Source of the DNA: Zhengitettix transpicula
Taxonomy: Eukaryota; Arthropoda; Insecta; Orthoptera; Tetrigidae
Direction of reading: 5' to 3'
Length of the DNA: 64,000 nucleotides
Assembly (NCBI GenBank): GCA_037074705.1
Contig: CM073595.1
Span: 69,426,139 to 69,490,138 of the forward strand
Part shown: positions 41,977 to 54,363 of the stretch, piece by piece
Layout: each line of letters opens with the position of its first letter
Numbering within the stretch: the first letter of the stretch is position 1
The notes under the pieces: model-generated
Told to the model about the DNA's origin: nothing
Databases searched by the model: none
The model's input: only the letters and a program-made list of their open reading frames with translations
Program-made: the position numbers and the translations under genes

Positions 41977-42124
41977 CATGGTGCTCCTGACTCTGCAGTA
42001 CGTGGTCCCTCTGATCGCTCTGATCCTCACGTATTCAATGATTGCTTTTCTCGTGTGGGGCCAGAGTATGCCTGGTGAGGACTACATCCTCCGAGAAATA
42101 CGAATGGCACGTTCCAAGAAAAAG
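41977..42124 (+). CDS. Neuropeptide GPCR, exon 3 (TM5, ICL3)
   Basis: The exon takes up the split codon (AG|C, Ser) and encodes SMVLLTLQYVVPLIAL and onward: TM5 with the conserved P5.50 and a TYSMIAFLVW end. A short third loop follows with WGQSMPGED and RMARSKKK, ending in phase 0 at AAG|gtaagt. The W-G-x3-P-G-E and R-M-A-R-S-K-K-K elements resemble my recollection of insect RYamide/luqin-type receptors, so that is the working guess; a tachykinin-like or other NPY-group receptor is possible. The receptor reaches 245 residues here. No TM6 W-L-P or TM7 NPxxY coding was found downstream to 64 kb, so the remaining exon or exons are outside the window or missed. A second acceptor at 41940 would add 12 residues in frame. 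Confidence 0.9.
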
Positions 42125-43074
42125 GTAAGTTAAACGTTACCGTTACTATCAACAATACCTTTAACTGTGAAATTTGGACACCGTTAAACTGACAGATAAA
42201 TTGAAAACAGTTTGGGGCAATTTGGCAAATCTGGACAATTGAACTTATAAATTTCAAAAGTATCCTAAAACTTTACCTCGTGTATTTGTTCGTTGCAATT
42301 TCCAATAAGCTGTAAGGTAAACTTTTTATATTAAGAAACCATATAACCATATTTCGACACTCCATTGTCATCTTCATCTAGCAGTGATCCCTTTCAACCA
42401 ACTTTATTTAATATGGAAAAGTTCAGTAAACGGCTTAGTCCATCCAGAATTAAGGATAAAATAACGACGTTGAACCAAATTTGTGGCTGGTCATTTTTCA
42501 GAAAAAAGATGCCCAAAGAAAACACGTTTCTTTCTGTAACGCAGGAAAGGAATTTAGAAAATAAAATTCGACGCTGTTTTTGATTTACGATCAAATACGC
42601 GTATGCGTCTTTAATTAAGTTTCATATAATATTCTTCCAAAGGATTCAAGTATTCATACTAAAATGTCTATCACCATTGGCTGACATGTTTGAAACATTT
42701 TTACCATTCCATTGTCGCAATGCGGCTGTGTTTCATTACTGACTTCAAGTCTTCAGTATATATCAGTTAGTGTGTGAACATAGCAGAGCGGCGAGGCTCG
42801 AGGCTAGCAGAGAGACGACCAGGAACGTGTGATGTAAACAAAGGGGCTCGTCTCGTGGTCAAAACATAAACAAGGAGGTTCACAACGCTCCAGCCACAGC
42901 GTTTTCTCGTAAAGACTACAACTTTGTTAACAATTAGTGACTCAGTACTGGACTATTTTTTAATTACATATTCTTGTGTATTTATGGCACAAAAAAACTG
43001 ATTTCTTCATAAGGACGCGGCAAACAGAGGGAACCAGGCCTGTATGTAAAAATAAGCCATGTATAATACGGAGC

Positions 43075-43720
43075 TGCTATGTGGACGGGAAGAGACACTT
43101 CGACCCTGCAAGATAGGCAAGGAGGGGAAGCACTACTACGGTGCGGGTGGTGGTGGTGGAAGGGGATTACATAAAAAATAATGCAAAGAAGTCGATTCCG
43201 GGGTTATAGAAGTTTAATTCTGTAATTAATCATTGTGGTTGATGAAATTTTATGTTCCTCTTCGTGGAGGTAGACGAGGTTGGGAAAAGGTTATCCGGAG
43301 TAGTTTTGACCCTCTTAAGGTATCGGATAATTTTTTGAATTTATAAGGGCACCCTGTATATATTTGTCTCTATTTAGTTAAGTGTTGTATTTCTTTACTC
43401 CTTCAAGGTATCGGGTGTAGTTTTAGACTTCATTAAGTTAGTGAGTATTTTTTACCGTTTTAATTCGTCGTTATTTTTAGACACTATTATTTTATGTAGT
43501 AGGGAAGTTTCCGAATACCGTCAGTCATCGTCGTGGTTTATTTGAAGTTTGATGCCGAGGGGTTAGGTCGCGGAGGGGACAGTAATTGGGTAAATGTTCC
43601 AAACACTCGTGCTATTCATACTGGTTAAATGAAATATTTACCAAGACGGTAGTGTGGAATCAATTTCTACTCCGGCTTAATTTAAATAAATACCCGGGCA
43701 ACAACATCACTCAGCTAATA
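43075..43720 (+). repeat. Family B repeat with internal minisatellite and terminus
   Basis: A G-rich middle (gcgggtggtggtggtgga, tcgattccggggttata) is followed by a degenerate array at 43280-43490 (ttttgaccctcttaaggtat, tttagacttcattaag). It ends in a terminus-like tacccgggcaacaac near 43695. The array matches the one at 30755-31095. Confidence 0.5.
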
Positions 43721-45469
43721 TTCAATAGAAATGGTGTTTTGGTACTTTAGTTGGCGACTAAAGCAACAACCATCGTTGGGCTTAAAAAAACACTTTTCCT
43801 AACGTGACAGATTGAATGAATATAAATGACAGATAATCATGATATTCACTTTAATAGATTAACAAGTCTTTTTTCATGTAAATTCCGGGAAATTGAAACA
43901 ACTTTAATTTTAAATTTTTAGATTAAACTAATACGTCCTGAGGGATAATATTTCATGTAATAGTCACTATGTATGATTATTTAGCCCAGATATCGTATAT
44001 ACTTTTAAATATATCCGTGAAATAAATAAATACATTAACATTTAAATAAATGTAGCAGAATACTTCTTTGAATTGATATATTTTAAAAGGATAAAATCGT
44101 TGTAGAATATCTTAATTATATAATGTCTTGTTACCGCGAGCGTAGTGTCAGGACCTATAGAATGAGAGCGAACTAATGCTCGGTATCCGTCGCTCACTAA
44201 TTAAATGCTTCCTACCCACATTCAATTAGGCAGATTGACAACACTTCGTAACAACAACAGCCTCTAGGAAGCAGCCACCTAAGAAATAAAATATTGGTCG
44301 ATATCTCAATTGCTTTGCGGAAACGTTCACAAAGTTTCGCGAGTTGAAAGCTCTCGAGGACGGAGCTCGTAGGAAGCAATTCGTCAATCATGTTCCGCTT
44401 GTGAACAGTTTACTTTAGTCGACGCCGACACTGACATGTTAGCAGGGTAATTAGAAGATGAGTGTGCCGAGCTCGGGTTACTTTTAACCCAGTAAGTAAG
44501 CATATAAGCAGTAAGTATTTATATACAAATACGGAGAATTCGTACGCAGAAGTTTTCTCTGAATAATTGATTTTCAAGAGAACAAATTTGAAGTGGTTTA
44601 ATTTGTCAAGTGGTTTGACATATTTTAAAATATTACTCCTAAATATGTGAAATATAACAATAGGCAATTATTAATGTTATTTTAATTATATGCACGTCTG
44701 CGTGGAAAACAAGATACTCGTGTGGTACAATCGAGTACGTCCTTCGTAATTCTGTAAACAAAATTTTCCAAGTTGGCATTAAAAGCAAATTCAAAGTGCC
44801 CACGATCGTAAATTCTCCACACATTTCAAAAGAATAATTTTCTGAGAAACGAAACCCTTGTCGACGCTGAATGGTCAAAACAACTTTAATTGTCTAGACC
44901 ATTGTGCTAAGTAAATGACAGTTATTAGGGTGGGGGATGAAGTATAAGAAGCCAGAGAAAAAGAAGGGACTATGGGACATTTTGTTCATCTGAAACATGC
45001 TGTGTGGTTAGAGTTCTTTTTGTATCGCAAAACTCGGAGAAACGGATGTAAAAGTTTGTGTGTAGCTCTTCCCAGGAAACAGTGGCAGCAAGAAGGAAAA
45101 ATTGACTGTGGGATTGGAAAGCCATAGAAGATTAACTACCTGAATATTCCCCAATGATGCCAAGGTTATGTAAGCAATCCCGCCATTAATTCTTTCGTTA
45201 CATTTCTTATGATTAGGGATTCAATTGATTCTTTATTTTACTGGTTTGAAAACCGCGATTTATCTTAAAAAAGCCTGAGAAAATTATTATTTTGGCATTA
45301 AAAAGTTAGAATAATTTGTGAAATAAATTGGAATTTAAATTTAAAACAAATTGTTAATTAAAAGTGTTATAATTAATTTTTCAAGAAATTCTGAAAAATT
45401 ATTGAAATTAATTTGTTGATAAATTCATATTTATTTAAGTCAAATGAAAGATCTGAAAATATTCTGAGG

Positions 45470-45715
45470 GTGTTCAGGGTAGGTTGCACTGAGAAACACT
45501 TGTTAATAAAAAATTTGATACGTTAGCTAACCAGATCGTTGCGCGCGCAAATTCAAGCAGGTTGCCAGAGGCGGTGTTGCCAAACGTGTTCTTCGTTTTG
45601 TTAGCTAACTTCAAGGCTAATTAAATGTTAAACTACGCAACGTATCGAATTTATTTCTTAACAAATATTTCTCAGTACAACCTACCTTAGAATATTTTAT
45701 GACCATCCTGTATAA
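45470..45715. mobile_element. Fold-back/MITE-like element
   Basis: Inverted arms at 45479-45523 and 45640-45685 match along about 45 bases with a few mismatches (gtaggttgcactgagaaaca against its complement). They bracket a roughly 115-bp centre that also has gttagctaac at both ends. No transposase is present. A clear TSD was not identified. Confidence 0.6.
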
Positions 45716-46860
45716 TACCACCATACTCGACTCTTATAAATGTCTCGACTATGTAGAGGATCCTGACACTGCGTTGCATACAGTCCTCGTTTTTATTTTA
45801 ATGAAATAAAAATATTCGGTCATCCATTCTTTCAAACGTAACGTGAACTATTGTAAAATATGTTCAGTTTTCTATAAGCGCAAGGTGACACTGCCTACTC
45901 TAAGATTTGCCCTATAATTAGCGAATTTCGCAGGAACCTCCGTGGCTCTGGTTTCGGAACGCACAAATCCTAAAGTAGATATAAATAGATAATTGTGTCT
46001 GTTAAAGTTGAAATAGCCAAACAACAAACCTATCTATGAAAAAATCAAAAACATACCATATTAAGTTTCAACTGTCTTTATTGCTTTCTTCACATGTGAG
46101 ATGCAAGTAAAGTTGGTGAGAACTTTCGCATAAGTTGCGGTAATGTCAATAGAAATAAACAAAAATAAAGGGAACTCATGACTGATTTAGAAAAATTACT
46201 GTACAATGTCTTTCAAACGTTAATGAAAAATAAATGCTCGAATGTGGGTAATTGGACACACGGTAATTAATATTCTTTTACGATTCCAGTCCCTTTTTTC
46301 GCATTGATATGGCTGGCAAAAATAATTGTTTAAACAGAAGTTTCTCCGTACGAGTTTACTGTCTTCTGTACATGCATCTATTACTCAGCCTAACCTACAA
46401 TTTCATACGTGTGTTTAGGTAGCGAGTGATAGCAAGTCGTGTCAGATGCGCAGTAGAAGAAGGGAAGGGTGCCTGTCGTCAGTTGGAAACTCCCTCATTA
46501 CTATTCTTAAAATCACTAACGAAAAAAAAGTTTTTTAACACATCCTGTGCAAATCATCTCTTAACTTTTACGGATGAGTATTTTGACGTACAACATATCC
46601 TAACTGAACGCAATATACTTTTCATTCGTCAATAGTTTTTAAACTACAAATTTGCCGTAACAAAGGTTAGTGTTAAAATGAGCTCCGGGCCTACCGCCAA
46701 TAAAACTACACTGCGCATCTTATCTTGACACGACTTTCTATTTGTCGTGACCTATTAATAATATCAATGATTTATTTTCAAATTTATTTGGATATTCGCA
46801 TTCTACTTATTGCGCCGTAATATGTTACTAACCTACTAGTGATACCGGAAGGCAAATAAG

Positions 46861-46896
46861 TTTATTATATATGAAGCAAATTTTAAATCATTTATT
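46861..46896 (-). terminator. Candidate poly(A) signals of the minus-strand secreted gene
   Basis: Two AATAAA hexamers on the minus strand (46896-46891 and 46866-46861) lie about 210-240 bases after the TAG. That suits a short 3'UTR. AATAAA is common by chance in DNA this AT-rich. Confidence 0.3.
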
Positions 46897-47102
46897 TTCC
46901 AGAAACGATTCTTCAATTGATCTCTGGCATAACATTATTCTTACTGTGAGAAAGGTACTCTATATACGAATATTATATATTTAAAATTAGAGACATGAAA
47001 ATTCGGTAATTTGACGGAGTTTAATTTAAAATGCGGTGCAGTACATCTTGAGGTTTCTTTGTTACAATTCGCCACAGCAGAATCAGTGGTAGATGTTTGT
47101 TG

Positions 47103-47281
47103 CTATTCCCAGTCCGTGATCTGAGGATTGTCAGGCTCCATCTCCTCGGCGTCGGTCGGCCTCGACGTCGTGGCGTTGGGACGACGTCGGTCAGGTCGAC
47201 CTCCTCGAACCATCGACACGAACCACTCCATGGCGCCGCGCAACATCTGGATCACAGTGTTCCTCAAAGTCTTCCCCGCCT
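47103..47281 (-). CDS. Unrecognised secreted protein, exon 5 (C-terminus and stop)
   Basis: The terminal minus-strand exon starts after ttggttttccag and stops at TAG (47105-47103). Joined in phase it completes Glu67 and adds 58 residues: a probable amphipathic helix (KTLRNTVIQMLRGAMEWFV), a basic segment (RGGRPDRRRP), a sequon N102-A-T, then an acidic tail ending ITDWE. The exon is GC-rich against AT-rich flanks and opens up to the splice site. The whole protein is 125 residues. It could be a propeptide precursor or a small secreted factor; function is unknown. Confidence 0.75.
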
Positions 47282-48886
47282 CTGGAAAACCAACAACAGT
47301 ATTAATTAAATATTACTTCAATTATATTCTATAAAACATTTATTGTATGACCAATTAATTTACTGCCAACCATTTTGGGCATTTCAACACTAAAAAATTT
47401 TCCGCGACTCTCGCTCCCCGGAATTGTTTTCACATAATCTGATTCGCCGTCTTTTGTGTACCTCTTCAGTGTTCTGGACTACGAATTTACTTTGCCGTCG
47501 AATGACAAATGTATGCCCTTCTGAGATACTTCTCGGGTCCTCAAGAGAAAATAATTCCTCTTATCGCAAAGTAATTGATTTTATTGCTTAATAAAACTAG
47601 AAAGGTAGATAAAATTAATAATTATTTTTTTGGAAATAATAGATAAATTTCTGTCACGATGTTGCAGAAGTTCATGATGGCAGACGAATTCTTAAGGATT
47701 TATATTCTTTAGTTGAACGTTATATTAGGCTGAACGATAGATCTGGACTTGACGAGCACTTTCAAAGTACCTGACTGTGGGTTTAGATCTTCTATTGCTT
47801 CCATTAGCCTTTGATGCAGAAACAGAATACATAACTACATGAAAGTACCTATGTTCATATAGAATAATCCTAAAATAGATCACAGAATAGTCACGGAACA
47901 AGAATAGGTATTATACATTATATTAACAGTTGATATTATTAAATATGTTCATTAAATAATTTTAATATAATATTTTTAACGTCGGTTATTAATACTTAAA
48001 TTATTCCAAAAGTATTAATAAAAAGTTAGTTAACAGGTATACGGTTTTTAACAAATATGTACCAATACGTAACTAACTATTTTCTATTAATAGATATTAT
48101 TTTTGAATAATGAATGTCTGTTAAATGGTCGTTAAATATATACAGTATTATTATAATTATAAAATTGGAGTGAATATTTTGTCTCTTGAATAAAATAAGT
48201 AATATACGGACAATATTTATACGTTAATCATAAATATAGACGGGCACGTCACAAGTCACCGTACAGTATATGTGAAATAACACACAGAGAAGCGCAAATC
48301 TCTTTTCAGTGGTGGACGACGAGAAGTCTGTCTTTAAGCCGTAACTCCAGGCAATATGGGGCAATATATGAAACTATGTAGGCCAACGAAGCAAACACAG
48401 AAAAAAGGATCAGAAACCCGGAAATAAAAAGTATATTAATCCTTAGTCGAATAGTTAAATACTGTACGTTTCCACAGTTTGAATATTTCAATAATATTTT
48501 ATTTCAACGTATGTTTTTAATTATAATAAGTAATATATAATTTTTTACTTTACGTCTGTATTATTATTAATATAAATTAAATAAATGAACAGTTTTTTTT
48601 ACAGACTAAAGGGTCAGTTATTTAATTATTTTTTATTAATAATAAGATATAATTAACGATCAATTTATGTTAGTAAAAAAAATTCTCGTATTCTAAATAC
48701 TGCGAATCGCTACATATTTGCTCCCTCATCAGTGTGTGGCCTGACTGGAAGGTTTGTCTTAAAGTTATAAAAGTTTACAAATAGTAAAGAAGAGAGTTCA
48801 ATTAAGTACCGCTTCAATAATACCTATTTTAACAATAACCATTTTTAATAATAATGAGTCTGTTAATTATTCGTTGAAATTTCAGA

Positions 48887-48924
48887 CCTACTTGAAAAGT
48901 TCTCACAATTTGCGATGCCATAAC
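48887..48924 (+). repeat. Exon-like repeat, copy 1
   Basis: After atttcag, 38 bases read LLEKFSQFAMP and stop (phase 1 start). They match a 38-base segment at 50329-50366 without indels; surrounding sequence is partly similar. A dispersed repeat is the simplest reading. Confidence 0.35.
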
Positions 48925-50129
48925 ACAATCAATTCATCAAACATGTAGATTATGTCCAATAACAGACAGTTTATTGAAAAAATTCAGTTGAAAGTAAAGA
49001 AAGTAAAATGTAAATTTTGGCTATTAACAGGCTGAAAGTTATCGATCAAACTGTCTGTTAATGGTCGTTAACAACACTTTATTTTGTATAATTAAAACAA
49101 ATGTAAAATAGAAAAAACTAACAAACATTGTTACAGAACAAACAGAATATATTTTTCCACTGTTTCTAATTTATTAAGTAATAATACATATATAATTAAC
49201 AAAATACATTTCGTACTGATATATTTTTTTTAAATTTTGTGGTTACCTCTTGATATATTACAGTTCAACGCACGTTTCCTTCGGATTTATTTGTATGAAT
49301 TTTGCTGACGTTCCACATCATCATTCGAATAACGAATCGCATTTTCACTGACGTTTACGGTGTTTTTTGTATTGGTCTTGTATCTAAAAATTTAAATTCT
49401 CATATTTATTCCTAGAGAAATTGGTTCGATTCTCTACCCACTCAACGATACTCCTCCTTTTACCAACATATTTTATTTTAGAATAACTGTAAAAAGTAAA
49501 TTAATTTTAGTGATCTTTGTTAATAGTGATCGCATGGCTGACAGAAAGTAAAGTTCAAAGGATACGAAGACGTTGACTTACAACATGTATAATAATAATA
49601 TTTTATATTCAGGGAGATAAACCACACAAATTAATTGGCGGAAGCTTTCGATTTATTTGGCTATTTTCAACCTGTTCAAGCAGAAAAAACATGGTCGTGT
49701 ATATGTCAACATACAATTATAACAATTATTATGTTGTGGATCACACTTGATCACGGTAGAAAAATAAGTGTACTGCCATTACTCATTTTTTAATATAATA
49801 TGTATAACCAGTGGCATTCATTAGTACTCACATATTATTAAACCTACAAAGCGATCATAGTTTCCAGGACAATAGATTTAGGTGAGCGTCATTGTATATA
49901 TAATGTTACAATATTCGTAATAATTCACAATGTCGATAAAGTTACATTTAATAAAAATTTTGAACACAAATGACATTCAACGTATCACAACTATGAGAGG
50001 TATGTCATTTAATCATTAAGGCAATTTGTAGAGGTATCTCTGTTAATATTTATATAGATAGTTTCCGCTAGCCTAAATAATAATTTAACGTCTGCTATAA
50101 TTATATCTTTACATATTCTAGTAAAAAAA

Positions 50130-50255
50130 AATAGTCTGTTTGTTTATGTGTGTCTGTGTGAATGTTCCGTATACAAATCTACGCCCGTGAAGAAAATTTG
50201 ACCAAATTTCGTGCTCGTGGTCCTTTAGAACAAAGGTACCGAAACCTTGTACTAC
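50130..50255 (+). repeat. Family B repeat head fragment
   Basis: Only the head is present (aatgttccgtatacaaatct, acgcccgtgaag, gaccaaatttcgtgctcg); it breaks off near 50255. Confidence 0.6.
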
Positions 50256-50328
50256 TTTATTTATAATTTTTTTCATAGTAAAATGACCGTTAATCGGTGG
50301 TTGAATATAGCTTATTTAAATGTTTCAG

Positions 50329-50366
50329 ACCTAATTGAAAAATCGCTGCAATTTGCGTTGCCATGA
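50329..50366 (+). repeat. Exon-like repeat, copy 2
   Basis: After tgtttcag, 38 bases read LIEKSLQFALP and stop in the same phase and length as the copy at 48887-48924. Confidence 0.35.
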
Positions 50367-51235
50367 CAAATTTTAATGATAATACGCAACAGAAGATCTA
50401 TTGATCTCGTTGTTGACAGCATTGTGCGTTAGATGCGTAGTGGAATTACAAATTTCACAGCACGCAAATTCTAAGAATTTTTGTATGTTCAACTGAGAAC
50501 TGAACAACTTTATTACTTCAAGGTTGAGTGATACCTTTTAACACTGAACCACACATTTAGATTGTTCATAAGTCTACCTTACTTCATTTAGTCACGTTCT
50601 TTGATAATATTATTTCTGAAAACAGACAAATTTCTCTGTCTCGTGTTTTATATTGAAGATGCAAAACTCTGACAGAAGTAATTCAGCTTCGTGGTGACTC
50701 CATTGGTCTTCAGATAAATTAGTTTTTAAATCGGAGATCTTTATGAACAAACTTTTTTGACGACATTTGTATAGGAACGGGATCGTTCTTAGCGAAGTTT
50801 GTCGAATGATATTGATTGGTTGCTTTGAAAGCCTGTAAAAGTACAGAAGACCTAAGCTTTTACCAGCGTTGTACACTAGATGCGGGAGATATGCCAAACA
50901 TCGCAAAGTTATTCTTAAATGAAATACTTGATAAATAATAAATTCTTTACTGTAGCAAAAAAAGTATATTTTTCCTCGTAAAGCCAGAAATGCTGGGAAA
51001 ATATACACACAGATTATTGTTTGTACTATAATATGTAATTGTCTATTACACCGACACGTAAATGAACATGTTAACTAAATAGAAAATAAATTTTGACAAT
51101 ATTAATGACGGCTGAGATGCTGACACTCTTATTTACAAATCAGAGAATTTATTTAGACATCAAACGTGCCATCAATGGGATATACGTAGAAAATACATTT
51201 ATATCTTAATTTTAGGTTATATTTATCACTATCTG

Positions 51236-51455
51236 AGTGCCCGGCGTTGCCCAGGTTGACATAATTAAACTCAGCGACATCCATAACTCCGGGATGGTTT
51301 TTGAGATATTTTTGTATAAAGTTCCTCCACCTCCGTCCCTAAAGGTACTCCCTACCAATGCCGAAAGGTTTAAATTATACATGGAGAAACGCTATCTACA
51401 TCATTGACCCCGTATATATCACAAACAATTCAAAAATCACCCCTACCCGTTTATA
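51236..51455 (-). repeat. Family B repeat, terminal part
   Basis: In reverse orientation: terminus actatctgagtgcccggcgt, then ccctaaaggtactccctacc, ccgaaaggtttaaatt and tcattgaccccg. Confidence 0.65.
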
Positions 51456-51990
51456 TAATAAACAACAAGGATAAATGATGTCTTGAAGGTCTTAGAGCGA
51501 GGTGCGTATTTTAAGACGGTCTTGAGTCAGAAAATATATTAAACATATATTCGGTCAACAATGTTTTGTTTCCTGGAAAACTAAAATCGAAAAATATTTT
51601 CAAATTTGAATATAAATTTTTTCAAGTTTGAAATTTAAATTTTTTTAAATTTCAAATTTTTTTTTTTAAAATTAGTAATATAAATTTTTTTTTAATTTCA
51701 AATTTAAATTTTTAAAGTTTCATTCGTATGTAGTAACGAAATTGTCGTTCATTTAAGAATGCAGTTGAGCAATTTTCTAAAATTTAGCAAACTATAAACA
51801 TTAATTTCTTGGCGGGTATATATAATATTGTTTGTAATATTATTAAAATGTGAAAACTTGCAGTGTTAGTAGCTCTTATAAAAGTAACTAAAACAAATAC
51901 AAAAATAATAATGAAGTTATTTAATTTCAGTGTACTAATTTAATGTTTTAAAAATAACGCTGTTTCTATGTAACTAAAATTTATTCTTAC

Positions 51991-52059
51991 CACATTCGTT
52001 CTCGCTTCGCTTCTGACGTTCATGGCTGCCAACTGCTGTCCAAGTTAACGTTCCTCCGT
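51991..52059 (-). CDS. Unrecognised secreted protein, exon 4 (RQKR site)
   Basis: A 69-nt minus-strand exon has a good acceptor (ttctatgtttcag) and donor (GTG|gtaaga). The phase set by its neighbours gives DGGTLTWTAVGSHERQKR followed by SENEC, residues 44-66. RQKR (58-61) matches a furin/prohormone-convertase site, and C66 is the only cysteine after the signal peptide. The other two frames have stops. It enters and leaves in phase 1. GC content is higher than in the surrounding AT-rich intron. Confidence 0.72.
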
Positions 52060-52639
52060 CTGAAACATAGAATTTATTATACTCTTTCATTCATCATCGG
52101 CGTTTTAGCTATTGAAGGTTCCCGACATTCTGGATTTTCCATTTAGTAGATTTGATTTCTTGGTCATTAGACTAAGGAGGTATTCGGATTTGGATGCGAA
52201 CTACGAACGATTTGACGAAACCAGAAGAATCTTGATCTGGATGATCGGACGGAAATCGTCTCCGAGCCTCCAAAATAGTCGTTCACGAATAATATTGCAC
52301 TTCATTTATTAATCCTACTTGATTTGGATTCGTCCTTGACTGCTAAAAGTTCTCTAATATAAGATCAGTCCACAAAATAATTTTTGGTGATTAATGAAAA
52401 AAAAACGATTATTTTTTAATGAAGCACACGTCTCAATCGTATAATACGTGAAATGACACATTCGAATACAGAACTATTTTGTTTCATTATGATACGTGTG
52501 CAGATTTTCACGCTTCATTGTTTTCATAAAACCGAAAAGATTCCGTTCAAGAGATAATCAGTTAAATATGAAGTATTCTTGGATTTTTTGGGGAAGGCAG
52601 AAGAATGCTGCAGATATGAGAAGATATTAAAGAACATAC

Positions 52640-52684
52640 CAAGATTTTGACCTCCAAGTCCAATTACACTGGCTGCGTCAATCT
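52640..52684 (-). CDS. Unrecognised secreted protein, exon 3
   Basis: A 45-nt minus-strand exon lies between acceptor tagtttccag and donor CTTG|gtatgt. It encodes (E)IDAASVIGLGGQNL, residues 29-43, plus the first base of an Asp codon. A second acceptor seven bases upstream (cttttctag) would start in phase 0 and not fit the preceding exon. Both flanking introns are several hundred bases to nearly 5 kb long. Confidence 0.6.
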
Positions 52685-53882
52685 CTGGAAACTAGAAAAG
52701 AAGAATAAGCATCTGGTAACCAATTAAAATTTAATAACGTGCAAGTGTATCATTTAATAGAATAGTCACATTATTTATAATAATTGTTTTGTCTCAGATA
52801 CACTATTTTGATGGCTTGACAAAAATTAAAAATAGTTTTTTCTTTAAGCAATTAATCGGTTACGTACATAGTCTCTCACGGAAACTATATTTATATATAT
52901 GTACCGTTAATACATTTTATATTGTTAAATAATTCGACGTCTCCAATTAAATATTATTTGAACAAGTGTATAGTGCTGTTTGTTGCACAACAATAATTAT
53001 AATTGGTAGTTAAGCAACAAACAATACATTCATCTACTACACATTATTTATTTACTTTTATGGAGAATTGTGTGACTGGTTTCCCGTTGTTCTTTCTCTA
53101 CCTTCTGTCGTTTAAAATTATTCACATCATATGTATAAAATATCTCGCCAATCCGTAAATGTATCGCTAAATTTATTTATTTATTATAATTACGTTAGTA
53201 CTTTGCTTCTGAACATTTAATATTTATTTTTACATTATCCTAGGTTGCTTTCACATACATAAAATCGGACTACTTAGTTAGTGCACATTTCATTCGTACT
53301 GTACTAAATCATTTGCGCGTGGATCCCATTGACAAGCCGAACTTGAATAAATCAATCAATGGTATATATACTGGATTATAGAAAGAGATTTACCACGCGA
53401 TGCCTGCTTACAATTTGCGCTTCAATGTAGGGGCTTTCCAATTGAAGGGAAAATTAAATCATCTGTTTTGGGATTCATGATTCACGCTGCCGATGTAGAA
53501 CTGTAACGAGACTTTTTGCTTAACGTCAGATTTGTTTATTTATGGCTGGTAGTTTACCAATTCATCAAAATTTTATTATACAAAGAGAAACTGTATCATG
53601 GTAAAAATTGATAAAAATTAAATGCCTGTTTAGCGATACGGAACCTTATACGTATGAGCGTGTTTTTTTTACCAAAATATGAAGATAAATAACTTAGATA
53701 CTTTGTACGAAATTGAGATATTAGAAAATTAGTAATTAATGTTTTTCGGTATCGATGTGTTCCAAAAATATATTTTTTTTCATCATCTCACTGTACGGGA
53801 TAAATTTTATTGACCTGGATGGAGCTGAAACCGAGATCTGACAGACGCACCATACATTACTTGATCGTGGTGATTCTCTGAC

Positions 53883-54191
53883 GTGATTTTCTTGAATTAC
53901 TTAACCATAGTCGGCGCGGGAGTTGCGTTCATGCTGCTCATTTCATTTCTTAATTACTTGGAGGAGGTAATTAGCGAAACACAGAGGCAATTGCAGCGCC
54001 GGGAATCCCCCACTGAGCGCTTAAAGACTCGCGTGCTAGCGACACTTCAAAAGATAACTGCATCTGCAATCTGCTTTCATGTTATATTTATTTTTTTGGA
54101 ATGCGTTTGGCATCATTTTTCTTTCCCTATGTGCAAATACGCAATTTTTGTAGGCTATATCCCTGACAGAGGACGCTTAAAAATAATTTGA
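53883..54191 (+). other. Unassigned ORF, coding potential uncertain
   Basis: This 102-codon plus-strand ORF is more GC-rich in its first half (VGAGVAFMLLISFLNYLEEV, then a charged ETQRQLQRRESPTERLKTR). An acceptor-like accatag precedes it and GAG|gtaatt occurs inside. It does not resemble TM6 of the receptor. It could be a real exon, a repeat or chance. Confidence 0.2.
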
Positions 54192-54363
54192 AATCACAAA
54201 GAGTTCGTTGACGAAAATTAATTTCAATAACCATTCACTTGAAAAATATTGGGAACTGTCTGACATTAATGTTAAACTATTTTATATTATTTACGAATTA
54301 TTGGCACAGTTAAAACTTGTAATGTTTTCGTTATATAAGTAATAATAAAATCATTTTAAATGT

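Larger units (their letters stand above)
42125..47102. other. Start of GPCR intron 3
   Basis: Follows the exon 3 donor. It holds family B, the fold-back element and AT-rich sequence. No TM6 or TM7 coding sequence was found on the plus strand. Confidence 0.55.
47282..51990. other. Last intron of the minus-strand secreted gene
   Basis: Very AT-rich, with simple TA-rich runs, the paired exon-like repeats and a family B head. No coding sequence is supported. Confidence 0.5.

Noticed and set aside
47097..47334. Plus-strand ORFs over the GC-rich patch at 47.1-47.3 kb
   Set aside because: The minus strand gives a frame with acceptor, stop and phase match to four other exons; the plus-strand frames are shadows.
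49425..49445. B box-like ggttcgattct as a tRNA or SINE
   Set aside because: No A box or cloverleaf arms at suitable spacing.
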